From Alnus glutinosa (Eukaryota > Streptophyta > Magnoliopsida > Fagales > Betulaceae): a stretch of DNA of 64,000 bases. Below, piece after piece: positions 22,686 through 39,315 of this stretch. The notes beneath the pieces are model-generated. The model had not been told where the DNA came from, did no database searches, and saw nothing but the letters and a program-made list of their open reading frames with translations. Both the position numbers and the translations under genes were made by a program. The stretch lies in the NCBI RefSeq assembly GCF_958979055.1, contig NC_084892.1, positions 253,001 to 317,000 on the forward strand, read 5' to 3'. Each line of letters opens with the position of its first letter. The stretch's first letter is position 1.

Positions 22686-25600
22686 ATGCGACCTCCGAGA
22701 GGTGGCGGTCGCGGTGGCGGTTTTAGGGGCGGCCGAGACGGCGGTTTTAGGGGTGGCCGAGATGGCGGACGGGGTGGATTCAGAGGCAGAGGCGGTCGCG
22801 GTGGTGGGTTTCGCGACGAAGGCCCACCGGAAGAAGTCGTAGGTCTGTTCTTTTTACTGCTTGGTTGCTGAGAAAGCACAGGAAAATATTTGGTTGAGGA
22901 ACTAAAACTCATGGGTTTTGTGTTTCTTTCTTTTTTAATACCTCTTTTCTGCTACACTTTTTTCAGAAAAGAAAATGAAGAACTGATTTGTTTGTTTATT
23001 AGAATCGGCCTGTTTTTCTTTTGTGGTGTGAAGCTTAGGAAAATAACTTTGTGTTTGGCTTCTGAGGAATTATAGGAAAATGAAGGAAAATTTAGACTGT
23101 ATTTTTTACTTTTAGTGTTAATTTTTTTTTTTGGATGAATTAAGAAACTTTATAGAACAAGCTCACCATTACACATAGTCTCTCCTGTAAAAACTGGATT
23201 CACATTCCCTACCCAGGAACCAACTTAAGAAACGACAACAAACAGCAAACAACTACTGCTAGAATAAAAAAAAACCAGAGCTCAAAACATAGGAAGCAAA
23301 CAAGAAGAAAACTACACGCACAAGGGTCAACACAGAACCAAACATTACCAAAGAGTATGAAGGTTCCAACGGTAAATAAGAGAACTATCCTTAGCCTCAA
23401 TCTCAACCGTATTTCTAGCCAAAATCCTGGACGGCACCTCCCATCTTATCTGGCCAACAATGGCTTCCTCTGTTCTGGGAGAATTTCCATGAAGCAGGGC
23501 ATTTCTTTGCCTCCAAAGATGATAGATGCAAGCACCTAGGCAAAGCTTTGCTAGGCAGACTTTAAGACTCTTACCCTTCAGCTTAGCAACACTCCAAACC
23601 ACAACTAAATCCCAGTCAAAAGGAGGAGCAGAAAAGCCACAATCATGCATGATAGTATACCAGATCCTTCTGCTAAATTTGATGAACTTAACTCGAAAGC
23701 AGGCTCATTTGGCCTGGGAGCCGTCTTTGCTTTGCATGTTTGATTGGTTTTCTTGCTTTTAGAAGCGTAAATCAATGCAGAGAAGGCTATACATTATAGT
23801 TATATTATTTAGGTGCTCAACTCCCTCTTTGCTTGGCTTGCTCCCCATTGCGCTTTCTCAAAAGATTGAATTTACTTATCAAAACAAATTTAGGTGCTCA
23901 ATAGTACTATGAATTTTATATTTTTAAGATTGGGATTTATGCTTGTCTCCTGTACTTTTTTTTTTTTTGTCTCATTCATGTCAAGTTTGCTAATCATGTT
24001 ATGGTAATATATTTTGGGTGTCTGCAGAGGTTTCGGCGTTCCTTCATGCATGTGAGGGTGATGCAGTCACAAGGCTCACGAATGAGAAGATACCCTTCTT
24101 CAATGCCCCAATATATCTGCAGAACAAGACCCAGATCGGGAAAGTTGACGAGATCTTTGGCCCCATCAATGAATCTGTGAGTTCTATTGTGTGCCTTTGT
24201 GTTGTATGTTGCTTGTACTTCGTGCCTTTTGTTTTAGATTTTGAAGTGTGACATGATTTTCCTGTTCGATATGCAGTTATTTTCAGTAAAAATGATGGAC
24301 GGCATTGTTGCAACATCATATTCACTGGGAGATAAATTCTACATTGACCCAGCAAAGCTTTTACCCCTTTCAAGATTTCTCTCACAGCCAAAGTATGTTT
24401 TATCCTTGCCCATATTTTGATGAAAATCACTCATCTCGTTTGAGTGAGGGGATTTATATGGTGTTTTGCATAGAAATATTCTACTTTTTTTCTTGGAGTT
24501 ATGAATTAAATCTAATATAGGAATTTCCACAAGCTGATTGGCCAATTCAGAAGATAATAGATAGTTTCTGGACTTTTTTCCTCATGAAATATGACATATG
24601 CGTGCATGCATGTATATTTTTTTATATAGAGGATATTAATGAGTACAGGTAGATATTTACTTATGTACGACGAAGAACTTGGTAGTCAAAGTAATTTATA
24701 AGCAAAAGGCAAGAGGGCCACTGATGTTCTCTATAATCATTCATCGAAGGTTGCACACTCCTTTTCTCTTCATGTAGCTCAACTTAGCAAATGAAAATTT
24801 AGCATTAAATTTGTTGTTATCCTTTTTTGTTGACATTTGAAGCAGCTGTCATTTGTAGGAACATCGTTAACCATTTACACTTGAAAATTTAAGTAAAAAA
24901 TAATGCAGATCTGTGCTGGGGTTGTTGATCATGTGACAACATGTATTGCTGTCTGATGTATATTGTAGGGTGTTGAAGCTGTACCATGTTGTCCCTTGAA
25001 CCTGTAGTGTCTTCTTCTCTTAGGGTTATCCAATAGATTTAGATATAATAATAAACAAACTCTCTTGTATGGATTACTAGAACATTAGAGTAGGGTATAA
25101 CTATAACATAAACTATAATTGGTTTTTAGATCTAACCGTTATTTTAACTTATCAAAAAAAAGATCTAACCGATTTCTTTTATTTGATTACATATTTTCTA
25201 AGTGACTGCCTTCTGCACTTTAGGTTTCTTAATTACATACCCTTCGCATTGGGGGTAAAAAGCATTTTTTCTCTGGCTCTTTGTGCTTTAAGTGCGCCTC
25301 ATAATCATTGAATGTATGACTTGTCTGCTATCCCAAATGCCATTTCACTCATGTACTCCATATCATGGCTGTTGAAGAATTTGATTGTTTGCAGTTGTCA
25401 ATGACAACATGCGTATTCATTCTTGGTTTTCTGCAGCAAGGGCTAATATATAGTAGGTTGGCAACTTGATTCTTATTGTTATCTTGATTAAGATGTCTAT
25501 TAGTTGTGTTCATATATGAATTGCTTACCACTCTGAATGCCTGCCCAAATACTGGTTGAAGAGTTATACTAGATGTCATGAATGTATACCAACTCGTGCT

Positions 25601-25884
25601 TTCGAACACTCTTGGAGATACGAGTTGTGTCATGGTTCATAAGAACTTTTAGTTAACTTTGTGCATGTCCTTCAGTTCTAATTACCATGGTGGATCGTTG
25701 ATGTAGGGGACAGCCACATGCTGCAGCTAGAGGTGGTCGTGGTGGATTCAGAGGTGGTGGTAGAGGTGGTGGTGGCCGTGGGGGTGGTGGCTTTCGTGGA
25801 AGGGGTGGACCAAGGGGTGGCAGAGGTGGCCCTCCAAGAGGTGGTGGCCGAGGCGGTGGCTTCAGGGGCAGAGGAAGATTTTAG
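22686..25884 (+). CDS. GAR1: H/ACA snoRNP subunit 1, GAR1
   Basis: Four coding exons, 22686-22842, 24028-24176, 24277-24392 and 25707-25884, join in phase to 199 aa. Residues 1-47 and about 142-199 are Arg-Gly-Gly repeat arms ([25 protein letters not shown] at the end). The middle is the Gar1 beta-barrel: [17 protein letters not shown], then [28 protein letters not shown], and [18 protein letters not shown]1 is one of four core proteins (dyskerin/CBF5, NOP10, NHP2, GAR1) of the nucleolar H/ACA complex that pseudouridylates rRNA and snRNA. Both RGG arms are present as in other eukaryotic GAR1 proteins, and length is usual. Intron 1 carries LINE and short-retroposon debris; intron 3 carries another retroposon tail. 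A glycine-poor open frame antisense to the last exon is a shadow. Confidence 0.95.
23120..23710 (-). mobile_element. 5'-truncated LINE 3' end in GAR1 intron 1
   Basis: A poly-T at 23120-23131 on the plus strand is the A-tail of a minus-strand element. Upstream of it (23650 down to 23345) runs a minus-strand frame with the reverse-transcriptase zinc-finger region typical of plant L1 elements ([14 protein letters not shown], then [18 protein letters not shown]). Only the C-terminal end of ORF2 and the 3' UTR remain. The exact 5' truncation point is uncertain (about 23710). I could not find a clean target-site duplication. Confidence 0.75.
23807..23901 (+). mobile_element. Short retroposon (67 bp) with 14-bp TSD in GAR1 intron 1
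   Basis: ATTTAGGTGCTCAA occurs at 23807-23820 and 23888-23901. The 67 bases between end in TTTACTTATCAAAACAA. The segment GCGCTTTCT...TTACTTATCAAA recurs at about 45237-45272, so both are 3' ends of one retroposon family. Confidence 0.7.
25128..25171 (+). mobile_element. Ultra-short retroposon tail with 11-bp TSD in GAR1 intron 3
   Basis: AGATCTAACCG occurs at 25128-25138 and 25161-25171. The 22 bases between them read TTATTTTAACTTATCAAAAA plus AA, the same ACTTATCAAA tail seen at 23874 and 45260. Confidence 0.6.
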
Positions 25885-26798
25885 AACATGTAATATTAGT
25901 AATGTGCTTCTCTTTGTGTTGGGAACTCGAGATTTAAAATTTGAGTGCTGATTCTGACATTGGCTTTTGGATGTTATGAGTATTTGTAATCTTTCTCTAA
26001 GTGCAATCATATAGAACTTATTTAGTTGCAGAATATTATAATTGTGGTTTGGTTAGGATTCCTCTAGAACATGATCCATAATCACTGGCCCACGATTGCC
26101 ATCTACGCATAGAGTCCATTATTGGGCAGAACATCTTCGCGGTGTGTCATGACATTAAACCCTATGCTTTATCCGTGCTCCTTAGTAATTATAATATGCA
26201 TTCTCTTTTAATAGGTATTCATTTAGTGATGAACGTGTTCGTTTTGAGTGCATATTAAGGTATGTCCTAGAAAATTTATAAGGATTTACTGTTTAGAGTG
26301 AGTTTGGAAGCCGATGGAGGCTAGGGTTGGCTTTGTAAGAAAGGAGGAAGTGAAGGAACTTGGGCTTAATTTGAGGATTAGAACATCCATATACATGGTG
26401 AACAAATTATGAGTTCCTAATTTTTCTTTCAACCCTATATTGTGGCCTTCGTGGCACACTACTATTTTCTTTTTAGGCACACATGAATGCATAAATTTCG
26501 ATTGAGCTTAAAGTGGCGTTCGGTTTGCGAAATCTAATATTTTTCACATTTTTAAAAATGTGATGCCTAAAGATCTGGATTAGTCGGCGTAAGTAGACAT
26601 TAAAAATGGAAAGTAAGATTCAGACAAACAAAAAACAAAAACCCTGAAGTGTTATTAAGTGCGTGTAAATGGCGATATATCCCCAGGTGAAGTTACAAAC
26701 GCAAGAGGAATACCAAAAAACTCGACAAGAATATGGAAGTCCCATTGATCGGAGGAAGAGCCTTCATCTTTATTAAAAGCAGGCAGCCATGCATGGTC
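25885..26798. other. GAR1 3' flank facing the GDH1 3' end
   Basis: Convergent intergenic region of about 0.9 kb. It should hold both 3' UTRs. No other gene seen. Confidence 0.45.
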
Positions 26799-30720
<3,922 letters not shown>

Positions 30721-30836
30721 AGCAATTTCAAGAGTAAATGTGAGAGGGTCTTATGGGTCCGCCTACTCAGCCTGCTTTTTTATTTGAGCAGATGGACTTC
30801 ATAAAAATTGTCTCACATTTATTGTTCGAATTGCTA
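30721..30836. mobile_element. Small MITE (about 116 bp)
   Basis: The left end AGCAATTTCAAGAGTAAATG..TGAGA and the reverse complement of the right end AGCAATTCGAACAATAAATG..TGAGA match except in a central patch. A related end occurs near 31634-31660. Non-coding; superfamily not assigned. Confidence 0.5.
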
Positions 30837-31367
30837 TAGCAATATGAACAACAAATTGCGCACTAAGATCCTTTTGGATATGACTTTTCTCGAAAAAGAA
30901 AACAAATAAAGTAGACAAAATGATGACCAAAATATATAAAAGTTCCATACCGAGAAAGAGGCTAGGGAGTATGATTGTTTTCAACCTCCTAATTGATCAG
31001 CAGCAAAAGATGAGTTGGATCCTGGACTTGAAGCGATGGAGATTGGAGGGGTAGATGCATGCAAGATAATATAACGTTATAGAGAATCTAGGAATATAAA
31101 TATATACGTGTATATAGCTAGTAGGTAAACGAGGAATGAGAATCCAATTCCTGAGGAATCCAAGCTCCAAATCCCCTGCAAATTAAACCCAGAATCTTGC
31201 AGACATATATAAGGAGAAGGTATGTACAGTGGAAGGGATGTGACGGGATCACATCAACGTCATCCAACATACTTTGTTTCTCAAAAGAATAAGATACCCT
31301 TTGCCACACACCAAGCATCAAACTGATCACCTTCCATTAACACACGCACACAACTTTCTCAATTGGT

Positions 31368-31402
<35 letters not shown>

Positions 31403-34400
31403 CAGAATAAGCAGACGTGGACACGCAAAACACTAGCCAACTAGCCATACCCACAAATTAATGCTTCTAAAGAACGTGCAATCCAACGCGATTCCCATAC
31501 CATACAACCATTGTTTTTCCATACATAAATAATGAAGCTAGACCAATGATTAATTAACTAATCTTTAATTCGATCCATCGTTGCTTTTATTCTTAATATT
31601 TTATGGTGGGTTTTTGAAATAAAGGGATTTTTCGGCAATTTTACTTCACATTTATCTCGTGTTTATTATATGAATTGCTGAGAATTCGAATCCGATTTGA
31701 ATGCATAGCAAATGATAATTCAACTCTCTTTGTGAGTAAATGATTGGGCATTTGTGTGCGCGTATGAGAGATATGATTCATTGGATTATTTAAATCTATG
31801 CTTTTTCGGGTGTCTGTCAGCCAAAAAGATTACACAAAGGAGAGGAAAAAGTTAAAGGAAAACTTGATTAATAGTGATGTGGTTTAGATGACGACAATTT
31901 ATTGATCAACTCGTCTTGATTGTATAACAATTTTGCCTTTGCTCTCGGGTAGGTCATCGACATTTTGAATCACGGCTCCCTACGTCATTTTCCAAAAAAT
32001 AAATTAGACAACACATGCCTTAGAAATATATAACAATGTAACTAAAAGGGTGGTGACCGACCACTCTTTGGGGGTGAGGGGATGACCGACCACCCAATCA
32101 AAGAGTAAAACGGTAATCGGCCTTTTTTTAAGGAGTTGATTGTTTAACTATCTTTTTCTTTTTATACAATTTTTTTTTTAATTATTTATTTATTATTGAT
32201 GTGGATCAATTTGGGCTATTTGTTTATTTAGAAAGAACGGCTTGAATTTCACAGATTGCAGGTCCAGCAATTTGGAAGTATTGCATATCCCCGCAATTAT
32301 CCCGGAATTATAGGAGATTGCTTGTCCGTAATCCGTACGTATCATAATGGCAGCCTTTCCCACGACGAAGGGTCTTTTTAATTTTCAGTCTTCTTTTTTG
32401 ACCATCACATATATATATATATCACTCAATATGCCGGCCGTTGTTTCAAACACTCCAATGCATATTGCATGTCATGTTTTTGTCTAAACTCAAAGTGGGT
32501 TTCATTATCTATTGTAGAAACAAAAAACATGATTCAATTATGAAAAGAAAATGATAATTCTCACTAAAGCGAGAATAATATGAATTTTTATATATTTATT
32601 TATTTATTTTTATGGCAGGGAAACGCTACTAGAAAAGAAAAGAAGAAGTAATTAGACATATGGATTATAAGCTTATTTGTAATCGGTTTATTGTCTCAGT
32701 AAATTTCTATTAGTAATGTTAAATCATTAATTAGTATTTATCTCAAAAGTTTAAATTTGAGATATTTAATTGAAATTAAGAGCAAATTAGTGAGTAAAAG
32801 TTCAAATTCATAACCTTTGTTAGGATAGGCTGATGCTAAGTTAAATAATCACTTATTCAAAAGACTTAAGTCGATTAAAAATAATAAATTTAATAATTTA
32901 ATTAAAGGTTCAAAGAAGAAGAAAGCCTTACATATAAAGTCATGACTTAATCCAACTGTCAAAATCCTAAAAAGTAAAAAATATTAGAAGGTTACAATAT
33001 ATAATATATATCACTTCAATTGTAGGTTAATTATGATGATCGATTCTCATGCGTACAGCATACCTCATCCATGTGTTATAGACACACTACCAAAAATGAG
33101 GAAGTTGGACATGCAAAAGTCCCACCATGCCATCAATATCTATATCCAACACTTTTGCATGGATTTATATATATATACATATATGTGTGTGTGTGGGGCT
33201 ATTGCCTCAATCATATTCAACCTAATTATTCTGAGTCTCTGGCTTTGCCATTAATTCTTCTGTTGTGGAGGGGGGGCAAGGAGGACAGGGTGGAGGATGC
33301 ATGTGGGAAAGAACATGGCTGCATAGTCATGACCCATGACAAATAACTCTCGATCACTTTCGCATATATGCCATGCCCATCGATCCATGTTTTTTTTTTA
33401 ATTTATTGTCTGCTTAATTAAAATGCTTGTTGAATCATATATATATATATATATAGTGCATCCCTTTTCACTTGGAAAGCTACAGAGGCTTGAGCGTATT
33501 GATCGATCATGACACTTACGTATTTATATTGGTGATGAACTGATCATGATGATGGTAGCTTAATCGAAGAAGATTTAACATGGTTAACGTGGTCCTTAGA
33601 ATAATACTTTCCCTGTAAAAGCATGGAGACCGACTTGGTGTTCTTTATTTTGGAAGAAATTAAAGACACTGAAGCCAATAGGAATGGAGAGTGAAAAGGC
33701 TGGATTCCACCACCAACGTACTCCTGTAGGTCTTGTTCCATTCAAAGTGGTTAATTAATTAATTAAGAGATAAAATGATAAGAAGCCAATGTATGTTTCC
33801 ACCAATGCCCAACTCTCCCCTCCATTTAGAGAACCTTCTTGCTTGCTACCTCAAAGCTCACTTTATGTACAAATTTTATAAAGTTTGCAATCATATATGC
33901 ATGTGATCGATACTCAAATCCAATTTTTAAAGATTTGTTGTACCGATCGGATATAATGCACTAAAAGGGAGAGAGATACTATAAGATGTTAACTTCGATC
34001 TAAACCATCATTGAGCCTAACGATGCTTGCATCTGATTTGTAGGTGCTTATTAGAGGCTATATTTCCTATATTAAAACAAGACCAATTATGGCTTGCGTC
34101 CCGTGTTCTATGTATATATGTAAGCTATTGGGACTGCCACGTCAACAATCGGAGATCGACTAGTACGTAGCACCCCATTTTGTGTTTTGTGTGCACTAGG
34201 ATATATATTACACAAACCAAGGCCTTCAAACAGTATTAATTAAGCACATAAATTTTACAGTTCGTTTGACCTTGCGATTTTGCAGGCAAAAAATGTGTTT
34301 TTAAACAAAATCGTGTCAAAACCAAACGGCTTTTAATTTGGCCATTTTTATTTTTATTTTTTTTTCAAAAAAGTTATCATTTTGCATTATTTGGCTTATC

Positions 34401-36735
34401 TCTGGATAGGTGAGTATACATGGTCATGGGCAGTAGAAAAATATTCCAAGAAATCAAAGAAATTGATATGATGTTTTAGTTCCCATCACTTGGGGGGGGG
34501 GGGGCACATACATGAAATCTATTCCCCATTCCATTCTTCGTGGGTCAGAACCCACTTAAACAAGTTGGCCGAATAAAGTGACTTGTAGGTACCCAAAAAG
34601 CTACATCCTTTCTTTTTTTCTTTTCAAATTTGTCTTTCCCTTCACAATTACTAAATCCAAAACTGCAAGATCCAATTGGGCGGAAAACTTTAAATCCTTG
34701 TTATAAGGAAAGTGTGTAACAATCCAGAAAAAATGTTAGCTATATTTTTATTATTAATTCAAAAGGGCTAGTTAAATTACAATTAATTTTTTTTTAAATC
34801 ATTTATAAAGTTTAATTCTATTTAATAAAAAACCAATATAATACTTATTACCCATAATTTTTTTTTTAAAAAAAAATCCATTCACTTTACATGAATTAAT
34901 TAATCATAATTAGAATATTACAGAGCTTTAACCCAAAATTGCATAGGGTATAGTGGGGGCAAAAGTATAGTGACAAAAGAGGAGGCCACTAGAGACAGAG
35001 AATCGTTGATGGAATTCCATCTCACAATCTATAACATACCGCCTCCTCTGCATTATGGGCACAGGAATCAGGATAGATTCCCTACCACTTGGGATTTATT
35101 TTATCATATATATGTATATGCACTTGCAATTTTTGTCTTCTGCATACCTAAAGGCTAAAGCAAGTCAAAGTAAACAACGTTTTCCATACAATTACTTTAT
35201 CTTTATGTAATGAATTAATTAACTTTGTTATCCTGCCCTTTAAATGAGCTTCACATTATTTGGGGGTAACACTTACTTTTTCTTAAAATATGGTGACGAA
35301 ATTAAGTCACAAACGCTTAGGGTATTACGTACAGTTTTTTTTACAATTTCGTTACAAACAAATTCTGTCATATATATAGTTTTTTGGGTTAAAATTTTTT
35401 GACACGATTCGCAAACTCGATAGGAACCAAACATGGCATTATCGAGTTAGGTTAAAGAGATCCGACATATCTAAACACAACCCGATCTTGATACGACATA
35501 TTAGTACTTAAACGTTGGTACGTAGCTTAATTATCAATTATCATGCTTCACATATATACTTGAAATCATTACAAAACAAGAGATATATTCTTTGCAAGCA
35601 AACAATATTCTTTTCCCACGAGAACTTGTTGTATCGTCATTGTCAAAAATTTATTCCCGTGGCCTTAGACATATTTGAAAGCGGATCATTGACAAAAATT
35701 TTGGTCTAAGCCTATGTAGTCCCCAAGTGGCCCAATTTTTTTGATAGGTCTCATCCTTGCCGCGAAAGCAAGCCCATCATGTTAGGTACGTTCCTCATTG
35801 GATACCGAGGTGAAGCTTCTTTTCGGCGGCTCCAATCCAACCATTTTTGGTGCTCATTTTCCTGGAGTGATGCTGCTTTTGGATTGTTGCAGTAGGTTGT
35901 TCGGTTTCAAGATTGCCACTTCACACTGCCTCTTGTGGCAGCCGATCTAATAATGGAGCAGGCCTTCCATTTTCAATAGTTGCACGCACCCCTTTGTTTG
36001 TATTTTATTTGTTATAATCTCTTTCATCTTCCCTTTCTGTTTGAATTGATTAGAAAAAAACAGAGGGCATGGGTTGTGTATATAAAGACCAATAAGCCGC
36101 CCAATCCACGAACACGAAGAACGATTCACATTCAAGATGTGCGCATGACAAGCGGGAATCTTTTTTATTTGATACGGCAATAATCACCAAGGGCCAAGGA
36201 CAACATTTTCACTATAAAAATACCAATATTTTTAAAATATTAATTTCACAATTTTTTTTTTTATTAATTTAAACTTTTAGAATTCCCACATGAGTGTTAA
36301 AATATTAGTTTAAATAATTAATTTGTCTTTTTTATCAGCTTAAACTTTTAAAATAAATAATGATTTAACAAAAATAATAATACCCAAAAAGCATGGACGC
36401 GTAAAGGCTTTTTTTTTTTTTAACAAAAGGAAAAAAAAAAAAAAAAATGTAAAATCAAACGCGATCATCTTAGTTAATGATTTTGACTCTGGGCATCTTT
36501 TTAAGCCTATATTGTTAAGAAGTTACTGACCACTCCAAAGGGGAAGAGAGAGTGGATTCTGAAAAGCCCAAATATTGAAAGTCTAGGCCTCATAATAATG
36601 GGGCCAAGCCCATTTAGTCTGTCATCTCTTCTGCTATCTCAAGTCAACAGTCATTGCCAACCATAAATAAAGTCAACGATGATCATGGCACCTGCAAGTG
36701 ACAGGATCCGCATACTCCCATAAAATTCCCTAATA
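30837..36735. other. Gene-poor intergenic DNA
   Basis: Nearly 6 kb with no supported gene. It holds a (GA)n run at 31371-31400, TA runs near 32409 and 33439, and a poly-G run at about 34491-34503. A GC-richer patch at 35715-35980 shows no recognisable domain in any frame. At 32045-32120, GGGTGGTGACCGACCACTC and related palindromes recall the fold-back element core. Confidence 0.4.
31371..31400. repeat. (GA)n microsatellite
   Basis: About 15 GA units in gene-free DNA. Confidence 0.9.
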
Positions 36736-36741
36736 AAAATA

Positions 36742-37180
36742 GAATAATGCTATTAATCTCACATTTATCTTATAATTATTTCATTTTACTAATATGGTAT
36801 CGTTAATCGGTCCATAAATTTCTTATTTTTTTTTTTTTAACTAAGTAATACTATATACCATACTTTTATCCCACTTTTTTTTATCTCATTGTACTGATGT
36901 AGTATTACCAATTAACCATTTGATTTTTTATATTTTTTTTAACCATGCATTTAGTCCAGAGTTGATTGGTAGTGTTATATTAACAAAGTGAGATAAAAGT
37001 AGAGTTTCTAGCATTTCTCTTTTAACAATGGCTAACCAAAAGGGTCGATTAGCACTACCACATCGACAGGGTATAAAATAATGGTGGGATAAAAATGTAA
37101 TTTTTAAAATTACTCATGAAAAATGACTAAGACTATATACCATATTTTTATCTCACAACTATTCTACAAAGTTGATATGT
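36742..37180. mobile_element. Cluster of related MITEs
   Basis: The best-defined unit is about 36845-37018. Its left arm (ACTATATACCATACTTTTAT, then CCCACT) pairs with the reverse complement of the right arm (GCTAGAAACTCTACTTTTAT, then CTCACT), and both continue inward to similar ACTACCAAT/ATTACCAAT words. Further half-copies flank it at 36742-36830 and 37025-37180. The family also resembles the elements at 11343-11640. Non-coding. Confidence 0.5.
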
Positions 37181-37524
37181 TAGTCTCAACTAATTCTTAA
37201 TTATTTATTTATTTAATAAAAACTTACAAAAAGTCTAATTAGAACCGTGAAGTCAACATTAAATATGAACATTTCGTGTGTACTTATTGAGAATATAATG
37301 AATACATCCGAGTTGAAATGAAAATGTCAAGAATAGATGTTTGATATTATCTTGCACACACGATTTGTGTCCCTTTCGTATACTTATTGACAATAATTAT
37401 TACTTTCGTCTCAATTTAGTATGGGGATTCCTTTCAATTGGGAATTTTGACAATTCCAACCGGGTGGCTAGGAGCTGTGAGAGTAGAGATAGAGCCACTA
37501 AAGAGCTTGGGGCTTAACGCCCCC

Positions 37525-38195
37525 TAACTAGAGCTGTAAACAGGTCGAGTTTAGGTGGCAGTGCATGTCCAAACTTGACTTATGTAAATTTATCACGAAC
37601 TCGAGCCACTCTCGAGCTCATTTATCACAAGCTCATACAACGAGTTTTAAAAATTAAAAATTAAGCCCAACTTAGCTCAAAAAAAGAAATACCGATCTTT
37701 TGTGATAAAGTGATCCAGTTACCATTAGTTCCTAATCTTTCTAATTTGCATTATTATAAATTGTATACTTATAAGTTAGAATTTAGGAATTATGTAACAT
37801 TATATGACTATAATATATATATATATATATATATCATATTCATATGAGTTAGATCATGTTATATAATTTACATGATTAGATCATGCTTAATTACTTGTCA
37901 TTCAAAATAAATCTTGTTGTCTCTTGTTAATATAAATGATAATTCATATGTTTATTACATAATTTACATTATATAATGAAGATACACTATGTCCTATCAG
38001 TATATCACCTAAATTCTAAGATTTAGTATCATATAAATGAGCGAGTCGAGTTTTATATGGGTTTGTATCGTTTAATAATCGAGCATATTTTCGTGTCCAC
38101 GAATAGCTTATTTAATAATCGAGTTGCGCACGAGTAGAACTTTATCAAACTGAGTCCGGGGGAATTCACGGGTAGCTTTACTTCGTTTACATCCC
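37525..38195. mobile_element. Probable hAT-like non-autonomous element, worn
   Basis: The left end has GAGCTGTAAACAGGTCGAG; the right end is GCTTTACTTCGTTTACATCCC, whose reverse complement GGGATGTAAACGAAGTAAAG matches the left end loosely. The interior repeats CGAGCTC/GAGTCGAG-like words, typical of a repeat class in plant genomes. No duplication of target DNA could be fixed, so limits are approximate. Confidence 0.4.
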
Positions 38196-38624
38196 AACCC
38201 CCAACCCCCAACCCCCAAGGTTTTCTAAAAAAATAATTTACTCCTAATTTTTTTTTTGTTTTGTTTTTTTTTTTTTTTATAATTTGGCCCCCTCAAGTGG
38301 CAGAATCTGTCTCTGCCCTTGTGTGAGAGACTGTTATGAACATTTTATAATTGAGAAATGCTAAAAATACTCATAGTACACAACAAGTGCACTACCACAA
38401 GGCACCGTGGATCCCACCTCATTGTGCCTTGTGGTAATGTGCTTATTGACTGTTGTGCACCATGAGTGCATGTATCATTTCCCTTTATAATTAGCCATCA
38501 TCACTAGCTCGGGTTAGCTTGGGACCATTAGATCTAGACGATTACTACCTAGTACCAAGTCTTTTTCTTTTTTAATTTTTATTTATTTATTAATAATTAA
38601 GATGGGTTTCAATTCCACTTTCCC

Positions 38625-39018
38625 TTAGAGCACTAGTAGCAGTTACCCTATATTGGTTCTCTTCCCTATATTTAGGGAAAATTTCATAAAAAACATCAAA
38701 AAACCTCCCACAGCAGATGCCCTATATTTAGATGAGGGGGTTGGGAATGAATAGTGATTCCCAATGTATACATGTCTACTATTCATTCCCTATGTATTAT
38801 TTTAATATAAAAGAAGTATAATTAATTGATATAGGGAAGAGAGAAAAAGTAGGAAAGAGAGAAAAAGAATAAAATAAGAGTAAAAAAATAATATTTAATT
38901 GATATAGGGAAAGGTAAGGGAATCTATTGTGGGATATTTTTTTATAGGGAAGTAAAAAGTAGTTTTGTTCCCTAAACATAAGGAAAATGGTTGGGAATCT
39001 GCTGCTAGTGCTCTTATA
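38625..39018. mobile_element. PIF/Harbinger-type (Tourist-like) MITE with TTA target duplication
   Basis: TTA|GAGCACTAGTAGCAG at 38625 and CTGCTGCTAGTGCTC|TTA ending at 39016 are inverted ends flanked by TTA, the usual Harbinger target. The element is about 390 bp, AT-rich and non-coding, with repeated CCCTATATTTAGGGAA-like words inside. It lies about 300 bp upstream of the small-protein gene at 39316. Confidence 0.7.
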
Positions 39019-39315
39019 CCCTACATAAACCGCAAAGAATTGGTGCACGTAGCTAGCCGCCTACCATTGACATTGTAAACCATTGGCCGATAGGAATACC
39101 AAGTCAACAAAGCTTTTAGAAGCTTCTAATCAACTATGACCAACAACGCGTTTTCTATATGTATACATATATATATATATATATCCTTTATCCAGCTATG
39201 GCTTTTCCCTATTTTTGTTGTCTTTGTTTTCAATCAACCCCTTCCTCTCTCTCTCTCTCTCTCTGATTGCCGAAAACCCATCAAGGTTTTCTTCCTTCCA
39301 GGCTTATCAAAGAAA
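39019..39315. promoter_or_regulatory. Promoter/leader of the small membrane-protein gene
   Basis: A short TA run at about 39167-39183 and a CT tract at 39246-39264 lie 50-150 bases before the ATG at 39316. Promoter function is assumed from position. Confidence 0.35.

Noticed and set aside
25678-26010. Minus-strand Thr/Ser-rich frame
   Set aside because: Antisense shadow of the RGG-encoding last exon of GAR1.
35715-35980. GC-richer patch that could be an exon
   Set aside because: All six frames were looked at; no recognisable domain, no consistent splice sites, and stops interrupt the best frame.
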